From: Juglans regia
Lineage: Eukaryota > Streptophyta > Magnoliopsida > Fagales > Juglandaceae
Direction of reading: 5' to 3'
Assembly: GCF_001411555.2 (NCBI RefSeq)
Contig: NC_049911.1
Span: forward strand, 1 to 64,000
Length of the DNA stretch: 64,000 nucleotides
Shown piece by piece: positions 12,330-22,159 of this stretch (position 1 is its first letter; every line of letters begins with the position of its first letter). The position numbers and the translations under genes were made by a program. The notes beneath the pieces were generated by a model, which saw only the letters and a list, made by a program, of their open reading frames with translations, was not told the DNA's origin and searched no databases.

Positions 12330-12875
12330 ATTAACCATTTGAACGTCCATTAATCGTTCAAACGGGGATACATCGAAAACAACTGTTCGAACATCACATG
12401 AAACCGTTCAAACGACTTTTAACTGGCAAATCACTCGATTCTTTAATTATACGTTCGAACATCTTACTCAATTCGTAAAAATATAATTTATGTTCGATTA
12501 TCAATTTGTTCACTTGAACGTTCCCTTATGTCTATTTGGTCAAGAAGACTAGTATAGATCGACCACCCATGTAGGATACGTTTGAACATACATATACGTT
12601 CGAACGATTTTTTTTGGCGTTCGACCTCTTTTCTAGGATGAAATTCAACTGTCCCAGAAAAAAAAAAATGGCCATTCGAATGGTCCAACAAATGTTCATC
12701 CCAAATGATATTTTTTCAGATGAAATTGTTATTTTTGTCCCAAAATATCTTTTGGAACACTGATATTGGGATGACCTTGAGACGCTTTGTTTTCATCCCA
12801 AAATGTATTTTGAGACAAAAACTCAATCTTTTGGGACAAAAATTTTCATCCCAAAAGATATGATCTGTTGTAGTG
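12330..12875 (-). repeat. CACTA right terminus and subterminal repeat block
   Basis: TTCGAAC/GTTCAAACG motifs recur at about 12337-12363, 12380, 12405, 12452, 12515, 12580-12610 and 12675. They are followed by a TTTTGGGACGA-type region with internal dyads and the end TTGTAGTG at 12868-12875. The layout mirrors the left end, and the same sequence appears inverted at 59147-59700. Confidence 0.75.
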
Positions 12876-12889
12876 AGGCGTGTAATATG

Positions 12890-13465
12890 TGATGGGATGT
12901 ATGTGAAGACTGATTTTGGAGTTGAAAAATGTGTTTGTTGGATGTGTCCTCAACGCGCGCTCGACATATGCTCGAGCGAAGCTCAACCCTTGAGTTTGCT
13001 CGAGCGAGGCAAAAATCCTAGTATTCACTCGAGTCTCGCTTGACACCCCACTCGAGCCAATATTGATTTGACTGTTCACTCAAGACGGACTCAACACGCC
13101 ACTGTTCGCTCGAGGTGCACTAGACACGCAGCTAAAGCAAAGAACACAAAATTTTCCAATTAGGGTTTCTAGCACCGTTTGTGATATATTTGTCATATTT
13201 GACTTGTGTTGGATGACTTTCAGCATATTTTGGCAGAGAACAATTGTCTAGTGAGTGCGTATTATGTGAGAGAACAAAAAGCCCTAGAGAGTGTGAGTTG
13301 AGATTGAGTGATTATAATCTCTTCTAGTTAATAAGATTTCTGCAGTTCTGTGAACATAGGAAATTTGCCGAACCATGTATATTATGCGTTGTGTGCTTGA
13401 TCGTGATTGCTTTTACTTTTATTTGTCATCGTTGTGTGTATGTGTTTGCACAACATTTCACAACA
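12890..13465 (+). repeat. Copia 5' LTR (left-arm copy)
   Basis: 576 bp. The expected TGTTGGG start is mutated to TGATGGG. The segment 12950-13130 holds many CTCGAG/GCTCGAGCGA motifs. The right-arm LTRs of the same family are 577 and 597 bp. Confidence 0.8.
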
Positions 13466-13502
13466 ACTGATATCAAGAGCTAAAGGTCAAATTTGAAGAA
13501 GA

Positions 13503-14716
13503 ATGATGGCTGGAGATAAAGCGATCGCACCCGAGATCGAGAAGTTTGACGGTATTGATTTTGGGTACTAGAAGATGCTAATCGAGGACTATCTCTATGG
13601 GAAAAGGCTACATCTTCCACTATTGGGAAAGAAGCCAAAGAGCATAGATGATGCTGAGTGGACACTGTTAGATCGACAGGTTCTTGGGTTTGTTCGGCTG
13701 CCTTGTCCGGCTTCCTTGTCTAGAACAGTGGCACACATTGTCAGTACGAAGAGAACCACAATGGATCTCATGACAACTTTTTCAAATATGTATGAAAAGT
13801 CGTTGGCAAATAATAAGGTACACTTGATGACTAAATTGTTCAATCTAAAGATGTCGGAAGGTATGTCTATAGCCCAACACTTGAATGAATTCAATATAAT
13901 CACAAATCAATTGTCTTCTATAGAGATTGAGATTGATAATGAGATTAAAGCGTTGATTCTGTTGGCATCGTTTCCAAATAGGTGGGAGGCCATGAGGATG
14001 GTTATGAGTAGTTCAGCAAGCAAGAAGAAATTGAATTACAACAACATACGTGACATGGTTCTTGCTGAAGATGCATGTAGGAGAGACTTGAGTGAGTTCT
14101 TGGGTTCAGGATCTGCCTTGAATGTTGACAATAGGAGCAGAGAACATGACAGGTCAAGCTCCAAGAGCAGAGAGAAGAGCAAGATGAGATCTGGGCAGTA
14201 GATCATGTGGTGGAGTTGCGGCAAGCCAGGCCACTTCAAGAAAACTGCATGAATCAAGAAAGTGCTGATGATGATGCAGTGAATGTAGTGGCAGAAGAAA
14301 TTTATGATGTTTTACTTCTTGTAGTGCACAGTCCAATTGATGATCGGGTGTTGGATTCAAGGGCTTCGTTCCATAGCACCTCACATCAAGAAATCATGCA
14401 GAATTATGTTGTTGGTGATTTTGGAAAGATGTATGCAGCTGATGGAGAGACATTGGATGTAGTGGGAGTGGGTAATGTGCACTTCACAATTCCAAACCCG
14501 GGCGTGTGGACTTTACAGCAAGTCAGACACGTTCTAGATCTGAAGAAAAACTTGATCTCTGTGGGACAGCTTAATGATAGCGATTATGCAGTAGCATTAT
14601 CTAGAGGAGCTCGGAAGATCACTAAGGGTGAGCTGGTCTTAGCGCATGGTTAGATATCAAACTCTTTGTATTTAACATTAGGGTCCATTGATTTGCAGGG
14701 AAATACAAGAGTGTAA
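13503..14716 (+). pseudogene. Copia gag and protease region (broken)
   Basis: It starts at ATG 13503 (MMAGDKAIAPEIEKFDG). The first break is a TAG at about 13569, where the right-arm copy has TGG (tryptophan). Gag follows (RTTMDLMTTFSNMYEKS..., with the copia-type 'LPNSWEAM' region here altered), then a degenerate zinc knuckle (WWSCGKPGHFKK, first cysteine replaced by tryptophan) and a protease in which the catalytic DSGAS is DSRAS. The retrotransposon pol genes that should follow are missing, and the sequence runs almost directly to the purine tract and the 3' LTR. The function would be particle formation, but this copy cannot make an intact protein. Confidence 0.8.
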
Positions 14717-15027
14717 AAAGGCAGGCTTGATCGTGCGAAACATGTGAGGAAGCCAAAGTGAGTTAGCTTTGTCATTCCTCATGAAAGCTTGGGAAAGTTG
14801 GTTAAGGTTGCCAAAATCAGTTCGAGACCAGATACTCCTAGTACAGTGGGAGTTGTGAGTCGCCCAATGGATGTACTGACTAAGGGCAATGTACGTGGAA
14901 GACTGAAGTCGGGCTTGACTTCAATGCATCTTCTGGCTTGAAGACGGGAGCTGTGAGCTGCAAAGATGATAGGGCTTGGCTGGAAATAGTGGCTGGCATG
15001 TGGAGACCCAGTCTCCAAGTGGGAGAT

Positions 15028-15128
15028 TGTTGGGGTGTATATGGAGACTGGTTTTGGAGTTGAAAAAGGTGTTTGCTGGATGTGTGCTCGACGTGCGCTC
15101 GAGCGAAACTCAACCCGTGAGTTCGCTC
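15028..15128 (+). repeat. Copia 3' LTR, first 101 bases before assembly gap
   Basis: TGTTGGGGTG follows the purine tract, and the sequence matches the LTR start in the right arm. It is cut by Ns. Confidence 0.8.
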
Positions 15129-15228
15129 NNNNNNNNNNNNNNNNNNNNNNNNNNNNNNNNNNNNNNNNNNNNNNNNNNNNNNNNNNNNNNNNNNNNNNNN
15201 NNNNNNNNNNNNNNNNNNNNNNNNNNNN
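15129..15228. other. Assembly gap (100 N)
   Basis: Exactly 100 Ns, a conventional placeholder for a gap of unknown size. It separates a copia LTR from telomere-like DNA, so continuity between the two sides is not proven. Confidence 0.98.
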
Positions 15229-15750
15229 CCCTAAACCCTAAACCCTAAAACCCTAAAACCTAAAACCTTCAAGATTTTGGGCATTCGAGGTTCTAGGTTC
15301 TAGGGTTCAGGGTTTAGGGTTCAAGGTTCAAGGTTTCGGGTTCTTGGGTTTAGGGTTTAGTGTTTAGGGTTTTCGGGGTTCAGGCTTCAAGGTTTCGTGT
15401 TCGTGGTTCAGGGTTTCAGGGTTTTGGGTTTTCGTTTTTCGAGGTTCTGGGTTCAATGTTTTGGGTTTCAGGTTCAAGGTTCATGGTTTTGGGTTTTGGG
15501 GTTCAGGGTTTAGCGTTTTCAGGGTTTAGGGTTCAAGGTTCAAGGTTTCGGGTTCTTGGGTTTAGGGTTTAGTGTTTAGGGTTTTCGGGGTTCAGGCTTC
15601 AAGGTTTCGTGTTCGTGGTTCAGGGTTTCAGGGTTTTGGGTTTTCGTTTTTCGAGGTTCTGGGTTCAATGTTTTGGGTTTCAGGTTCAAGGTTCAAGGTT
15701 TTGGGTTTTGGGGTTCAGGGTTTAGCGTTTTCAGGGTTTAGGGTTTGCTG
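15229..15750. repeat. Telomere-like interstitial repeats with a 212-bp tandem duplication
   Basis: Immediately after the gap come three CCCTAAA-type units and CCCTAAAA variants (15229-15268). These switch to degenerate TTTAGGG/GGTTCAGGGTTT repeats on the other strand up to about 15750. Within the latter a 212-bp block is repeated nearly exactly (position 15360 corresponds to 15572). Open frames here are by-products of the repeat. Confidence 0.85.
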
Positions 15751-16620
15751 GAATCTTTATTCTCTCACTCTCCTTTCCTTAAGCCGACGGACGGACTCTC
15801 TGTTCTCTCCTTCCCTCAAGCCGACGAATGTGAAGCACCAGTCAACACGAAAAGCCGATGGATGGAAGGTAAAAAAAAAAATTTGAAGAGTGAGAAGCAC
15901 TTCAATGCCCTCTATGTTCTTCTACTTTATTTTCACATGGCTTGTTCTTCTATTTTATTCCATTCCAAAGTGCGCCTATCCTAAGGCATTCATCCATCTG
16001 TGTATTGTACTGTTTTCACCTCAGAATATTGTCGACAATACAGAGTTTTTGTCACATCCAAGCCGAAACAGTGTCCTCTCTAATGGCCTCCAGTCAAATC
16101 ATTCTATCACTTCGTGAAAATGCTTCTTATGTCAAAGATTTGCTTCCATGAGTTGAGAATCAATTGTCCAGTTGTGAGGCTAAGACTAAGGAACTAGAGA
16201 CTCGTGCAGGTGAGATTTGTAAGGATATGTCCCTAAACCCTAAAAGCTAAAAAGAAAAATCACGTGAATTATAGATTATATGATCATAGTCGAGCAATAT
16301 AACTACATAAGACTTCGCCTGAAGTTGTTTTCATTGCATAGGTTGATTTAGCAACATACAATTTACATTCATGGTTTTCATCAAACCATGTGCACAAGCT
16401 GTTTTCATTCAAAAACTATCTAATCCATACAACATTCTTTTTAGGTGGAATTTATCCGAACTAAGCGAACACTATTACAAATATGACAACTCATTACAAA
16501 CACAATAATTTTCGTTTTTCCTTTTTCAGATTTGTCGCCATCTTTCTCACTTTATCTTCCATTTTTCTGAAGGTCATACTAGCGCTATAATACATCATCT
16601 TCCCCTTTGAAAATGACCTT
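15751..16620. other. Unassigned stretch
   Basis: It contains a CT-rich segment with two GCCGACG-type repeats (15780-15830) and a short plus-strand frame at about 16082-16230 reading MASSQIILSLRENASYVKD, interrupted by a stop, then coiled-coil-like residues. It also has a second short CCCTAAACCCTAAAA at about 16231. I do not recognise a gene. Confidence 0.5.
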
Positions 16621-16728
16621 TTTTTTTTCTTTGCTCTGCTAGGGTTTCCTTTGAAAATAACGTTAATAGGTCTATGTCATGAGGCTACGTGGCGATCGTT
16701 GATCCAGATGTAGGTAGATGTTCGTACG

Positions 16729-17040
16729 TTGATCTCATCTCGACGATGCCTCAATCCCTCACAGAGATGCCTATGTCCTTTCGTGGGCCGAAATATGTCA
16801 GATGGAGAACTTTGTTTTCAGTTGTCTAAGGTGAAGATTGCTAGGTCTGCTGAACCTTTCCAGTTTTTCATTGTTCTCAAGTTTCTGAGGCAGCGGCCTT
16901 CGCTGGATGTAATAAGATCTTTCATTCATAATCGTTGGGGTTTATCAGGAATACCAGTTGTATCAACGATAAGGCATCCTCGTAATGTGTTTGTTCGCAT
17001 GGCTAATGAACCTGATTTTCTAAAAGCTCTCTCTTGTTGA
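16729..17040 (+). pseudogene. DUF4283-type LINE ORF1 fragment
   Basis: The frame includes FQFFIVLKFLRQRPSLDVIR and a region ending FVRMANEPDFLKAL, which matches the N-terminal DUF4283 region of plant LINE ORF1 proteins (RNA-binding in the family). Zinc knuckle and downstream parts are absent. Together with the LINE-like 3' end at 17560-17700 in the same orientation, it may be the remnant of one internally deleted LINE. Confidence 0.6.
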
Positions 17041-17046
17041 ATTATT

Positions 17047-17049
17047 TCA

Positions 17050-17091
<42 letters not shown>

Positions 17092-17100
17092 GTATATATA
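17047..17100. repeat. (CA)n-(TA)n microsatellite
   Basis: About 16 CA units followed by TA-rich repeats, directly after the DUF4283 fragment. Confidence 0.9.
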
Positions 17101-17559
17101 ATTCAATGTAGGCTATTCTACTGTCATTTCTAACTGGTATTGTCATATTCCATTTACACATCATCAAGGTCCTGTCATTTCTTCTCTTAGTTTTTCCTTC
17201 ATTTTTCAAACATAAATATTAAAGCATGAGGCATCAAGATAAGATTGCTTGAGATGAAAGTGCAAGATCACAAAGGAGATTATATCAAACAAAAAGCTTC
17301 TCTTACCTGGAATACCAATCCACTTACAATGACCTAAAAGTATAGTTGAGGAAAAGTATTGGCTAAAGAAACTATAATTAAATAAATAAATAAATTCATT
17401 GATGTAAAGAAATCCCAAGTATGTAAGAACTTGAGAGTAAGCAACACTTAGAAGTATGCTATGCAAATGCTACAATTTGTAAAGAGAAGCAAAGGTCTCT
17501 TGAAAACAGCCCTGCTGGTTTGTTTTCACTAAAAATATGATTGTGTAATGGATGAATAT

Positions 17560-17700
17560 TTTCAGTTTCTGTTTTAATTTACTTTTTGTAGTAGGAAAGA
17601 AATAGGTTTTACCTCTGTATACGTCTTGTGTACTTGGGCTTATGCCTATTTCGCTGGGAATAAAATCTTTTATTACTCATCATAAAAGAGAAAGCAGTCA
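17560..17700 (+). mobile_element. LINE 3' end remnant
   Basis: The sequence around CTTGTGTACTTGGGCT, GCCTATTT and AATAAAATCTTTTATTACT resembles the conserved 3' terminus of many plant LINEs. No coding sequence adjoins it directly. Confidence 0.5.
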
Positions 17701-20700
17701 TGCCAGACAGGCACCTTAAAAATCCAAGCACGTGAAAATATCCGAATATAATATTCAACTAGACATCTACAATGGTCGGATATCTGAAAAATGTAATACC
17801 TTTTCTAATATTTTTAGTAAGTTAAGTAATCATGGTTTTGCAAAAGAGGAATAAGAGAACCTACCCAAACAAAGGTAGAGAAGCAAATATAAAATGATCA
17901 TAAAGCATCACCAAAAAGATTTTTTACTTTCAAATAAAAGGAAATTATAGTAGCAAACAAAATCCAGCCAGATTACTGTGTGAGATTAATACAATCTAAA
18001 AATCTCTAGCAAAACATTATAAGAAGTCTTGAGGCATGCCAACAGCATGAAATCCATCTCTGTGCACATGGATATAACAGTAGCCTTTTTTGCTAAAGAC
18101 ACAAAAGTAAAAGCACAAATCGATGCTAGAAAAGTAAAGCAATCATAAATAAAACTAAAGTAGTTTTCAATCTGTAGGTTTATTTTTGTGGTATCTTTTC
18201 ATGGCTAAAGCATTTCTCCAAACTAAAATAAAAAAACCAGTCAAATGTTATCAGCAAATGCAAAATCTTCTAGTTCACCTTATTTTACCTATTACATAAT
18301 TGAATAGATAGTCATTGAGCCTAGTGCATGTCTGATCAACTAAGACTGAAGAAAACTAAAACTTAACTAGCTGTCAAGGAAGCCAAGACACACTATCAGT
18401 GATAACAAAAAACATCGATGTAGAAGAGAGAGCAAAAAGAAAACCAACTAGCAATCCATCTAAAAAAACTAATTAGGTACTAGTTAAGCCAAACATATTA
18501 CTGGTTAAAACAATATCTGATAAGTATTGACATCCATTTGCAGAAGAAAAAAACAAAACAAAAAAACAAAACAAAAAAAACAAAACAAAAACAAAACAAA
18601 AAAACAAAACAAAACAAAACAAAAACAAAAACGAGAGAGAGAGAGTGTGTGTGTTTCATAAGGAAGATGCAAAACCCAAAAATATTGACATCCATTCAAA
18701 ACATATATATGTATGGTGTATGGCTCATCTACGCACAGGTTGCAAAAACAATCAACCCATAAATCATGACAGTTACGTAATCACATAAATGAACTAGGAA
18801 AGAATAATGTACAGCCTGAGGAAATTGTCGATAAGCCCAGTCACTAAACTAGTTTAGTAGAAAATGTTTCATGGTCTTTAACACAACACATTAAATTGTT
18901 TACTTATTGGAAAACTAGGAGATACGGTTACCCACAACATCCAAGTTACCATACTTACATCCAACACAACTTAATCGCAAAAGCAGACTTATTTAACATA
19001 CCAAGGAAAAAAAACAATTTTATCAGGTACTTTCTTTCAAGTGCTTTTACAATGATTACCCAATTTGAGTAAAAAGAACTATAATCTCACGCAGACTTCA
19101 ACAAAGCTTGGGTTTATTTATATAAACCGAGTTCTCTAGTAATCTATACTCAACACCAATATATATTCAATATATAAAAATCTCAAAATTCAACAATCCT
19201 AACTCATCAAAGTGCAAACCTGAACAACTTCAAAGTATAATCATATATAAAATCATATCCAAATGAGAATAAAAGACATCAGACTTCAAAATATATTCCT
19301 AAACCCTAAAATCACATAGAAAAAAAAGAGATGGAGTAAACCCTACAATTTCATAGAATTTGTCACAAACCCTAGCATTTCATATCATCCTTTTTTAAGA
19401 AGAGTATTTTAATAAATATCTTAGGGGAAGCACGAAGTCGAAGAGAATAACTGACAGAGGGGAGGAGGGTCGATTGCAAGGGGGCAACTTTACAGAGGTT
19501 AGTCGATGTGGGGAGTAGGGGAGAGGATGCGCGATGCTGGGTAAGGGTGGGGGAGAGGATGGGCGACGGGGCTAAATGTTGAAATGGGTCAGAGACGGTT
19601 TGATAGGGAGAAGGAGGGAAAAACAAAAAACAAAAAAAAAAATATGCTACCACGTAAGGTGTGTCTTGGGCTAATGCTGTGTAGTGGCTGATAAGAAGTG
19701 TTTTTCCTTCTCGATCGGGAGAGTTTCATTGCACGATCGGAAGACTTTAAACATTACATGATCAGGAAAGTTTCGCTCAATTACTAGACTTGGTGATTTT
19801 CTCAAGAGAAATACAAGTCACACAAACGGGAATCCCGACTGGGGATCCCGACAACTGCAATTATTTTTTTTACTTAGTGATTAATATAGTATTTTTTAAT
19901 GATGTTGTGAATTTTTTTATCTTTAAAAAATATTTTAAAGTATTAAAAAAATAAAAATAAAAAAAACAACATTTTTGCACTTGGTGCCTAGCGGCCCATA
20001 TGTGGCTGTAGAGCCACTCTTTTCTCAATCATTCGCTTTGGTGATTAGTCCACTGTGGAATGCTTCTCGTGTGACCTTTCTAGGTGATAGGACTACTAGG
20101 GAATGTATCCCACGTAGTAGCAATTTAGGCGACTACCGGCGAAAGTATCCCATGTAGTTCAATTAGGCGACTAGTGGGAGATGTATCACATGTGGTTAAA
20201 CATAACTTCAAATGGTTAAGTTACAAAAAGGTGTGTCATTTCATAGGCGTCTCTTCAAGTCTATAAAATAGATCTAGACAATGCGAGAAATAGTCCGTCT
20301 TCTTCATCCCAATTTCAGACTTCACAATAGAAACTCAAGAACTCTCCAAAATTGCTATTTGGTAGTCTCATTCTTGATGGTGGCCATATATGGTTAAAAA
20401 ATGATTTTCTTGACATGAAACTTAACACGTCGCACGAGCCTTCGAAAAAGACTAGAAATAATATAAATTAATATACTTTTTGGATCATCTTTGCTAGAAA
20501 TAAAGAAAAGTTACACAATAATTTTAAATTTCAGTCACGAACTTCAACCCCCTGCTTTATGTGAATACTGTTATTCAAATATGCAGTTACTATAGCAGTG
20601 ATGAGATTTGAAAAACTGTATAAACCAGTTAATTATATCGTAAACTGTCTGTGTTGTCATGCATACCAGAATGTACCAGTACTTCAGTTACATGTTTTTT

Positions 20701-22156
20701 TTTTCTTACTTTATTTAAACAAACTTGTGCACGAAAAATCTTATTGCATGTGAATGTTCACACCCATATTGGTTGTAAGGAAATGCTTGAATGAAGAATC
20801 TAGATTCTGATGTTGGAACTAAGTAATGATATCAAAATAGCGATGTTCATATATAAACATTCTTGGATGTGGATAGTGCCATATGGATTCTGGAACATAA
20901 CTATGGCGATGACATTATTAATTTCTAAACATAAAAAGATTAATAAAGCCATAGCGGATTTTAAGGGAAATGATAAAAGGAGAAAGGCCCAGAGAATAGA
21001 GACATCATGTAATTAGATGATAACTTCATAATCTTGAGCATAAAAATACAGCATAAATTGTATTTTTCTGCATCCTTATTTTGATTAGTAATGGTCTAAG
21101 ATGATTTTGGAATAGTTCCTAACATATCAAGCAAATCTTGTAAGGGTAAGCATTAAAAGCATATTTTCATCAACATTGGGCATATCACTTTGTGTGGTCA
21201 TTTTGTGTAACTATCAGTTACTTTTTAGCTCTTATTTTCTTCTTCATTTGGGATTTTTTGTGCTGTGTTATTTCGTGTGCTGTCTCATTTCTATGTATTT
21301 TGTGTGTAAATATTATTTTGCCTTGTTCCTCCAATTTAAGATATGTGTACGTGCGCTGCCTAATTTTATTATGAATATTGATTTGCTTAAAGTGGACATC
21401 ACTATTAGAACAATTTCTCTACATTAATGTCATGTCTGTATCCCTAACCTACATGTAAATATATTTTACACTTTCTTTGCACCTCATGTTGTTTCCCCTT
21501 TTCTTTTCTATTTCTGGCTCATGATGTTTTTCAAACTTCTAATACATGAGTGCATAAGCACAAAAATAAAGACTTTTACAAATTGCATGAAAGTTTCTTT
21601 ATGAATTTGAAATGCATAAAGAAACGTGATAGAATTAAATAAGTTTCTCCCTCAAGTTCAACCCCCCCTTCATTATACAAAATAAGTTCTTGTCTCTTTC
21701 CTTCAAACCATTTACATTTCACATATCAAATTTACATCCTCACTAAGCAAAATCACTCAGCATATACATTTATATCCAACATGTTGTAAAATCATATACA
21801 ATCATTGAACATATACATTCATGCGATATACATTTATATCATTGGCTCACATCATAACATATTAACACAACATCCCAAAGTTGATGTCATAAATATTGAG
21901 CAGATAACACAATAGTTAAATAATTAGCACACCCAAATCGTCAGCATATAAAAACCAACCACACCCAAATCCTCAGCATATAAAAACAATCCTCACATAC
22001 CTGGAATGAGCGGGTCCTTGGAGCCATGGCAATCACAGTATGAGAGAAACGACATGTAAGCTTAGATCTGGTGATTAGGCTGCAGTGTTTGATATGAATT
22101 CTAGTGGTAGTTTGCATATGTTTTGGCATGATGTATTTGTAGTGGAGATTGTCGTG
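17701..22156. other. Gene-poor AT-rich stretch
   Basis: No coding region can be supported. It contains an (AAAAC)n-type low-complexity tract at 18545-18630 followed by short GA and GT runs. A GC-richer segment at 19400-19600 has the frame NFATxPRSNAP-like only by chance. All frames here are short and without recognisable motifs. Confidence 0.5.
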
Positions 22157-22159
22157 TAA

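Larger units (their letters stand above)
13..12875 (+). mobile_element. CACTA (En/Spm) DNA transposon, nested-insertion host
   Basis: The left end reads CACTACAACAAAA and the right end reads ...CTGTTGTAGTG, so both termini begin CACTACAACA in inverted orientation. Positions 10-12 and 12876-12878 are both AGG, which is the 3-bp target duplication expected of CACTA elements. Both ends also carry clusters of TTCGAAC/GTTCGAACG-type subterminal motifs. Inside are a minus-strand PTTP-like gene (520-5553), a hAT element (1147-5018), a LINE (7506-11185) and a plus-strand Ptta/En/Spm-type gene (11187-12113). I see no TNP2-type catalytic transposase, so the copy is probably non-autonomous or has lost that gene. 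The 12.86 kb size includes at least 7.5 kb of later insertions. A partial second copy lies at 59147-64000. Confidence 0.82.
8113..15128. repeat. Left arm of a giant inverted duplication
   Basis: This segment (LINE, CACTA right end, AGG, 11-base spacer, copia element) recurs in reverse orientation at 56889-64000. Position 8113 pairs with 64000, 12875 with 59147 and 15028 with 56989. In the shared 215-residue RT segment I count about 23 amino-acid differences by eye. The arm is cut by the N gap at 15129. Confidence 0.92.
12890..15128 (+). mobile_element. Ty1/copia element with deleted pol, left-arm copy (3' LTR cut by gap)
   Basis: The 5' LTR spans 12890-13465 and ends TTTCACAACA. It is followed by a primer-binding-like ACTGATATCAAGAGC, gag and protease sequence, a purine tract (AAGTGGGAGA) and the start of the 3' LTR at 15028 (TGTTGGGG), which enters the gap at 15129. 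The base quintet before the LTR is ATATG, the same as (in inverse) beside the far LTR of the right-arm copy. Integrase, reverse transcriptase and RNase H are absent, so the element is non-autonomous. Confidence 0.85.

Noticed and set aside
14976..15248. Frames running through the N gap
   Set aside because: They consist mostly of unknown residues.
15360..15984. Repetitive FRVLGFRVQG-type proteins
   Set aside because: They are translations of degenerate TTTAGGG repeats.
17206..17466. Minus-strand 86-codon frame with hydrophobic segments
   Set aside because: It has no recognisable motif, conserved block or plausible neighbour, and AT-rich DNA gives such frames by chance.
18498..18762. KQKNKTKK or phenylalanine-rich proteins
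   Set aside because: They are low-complexity translations of the (AAAAC)n tract.
20810..21016. Plus-strand 68-codon frame MLELSNDIKIAMFIYKHSW
   Set aside because: There is no family resemblance, no splice partners, and the flanks are non-coding.
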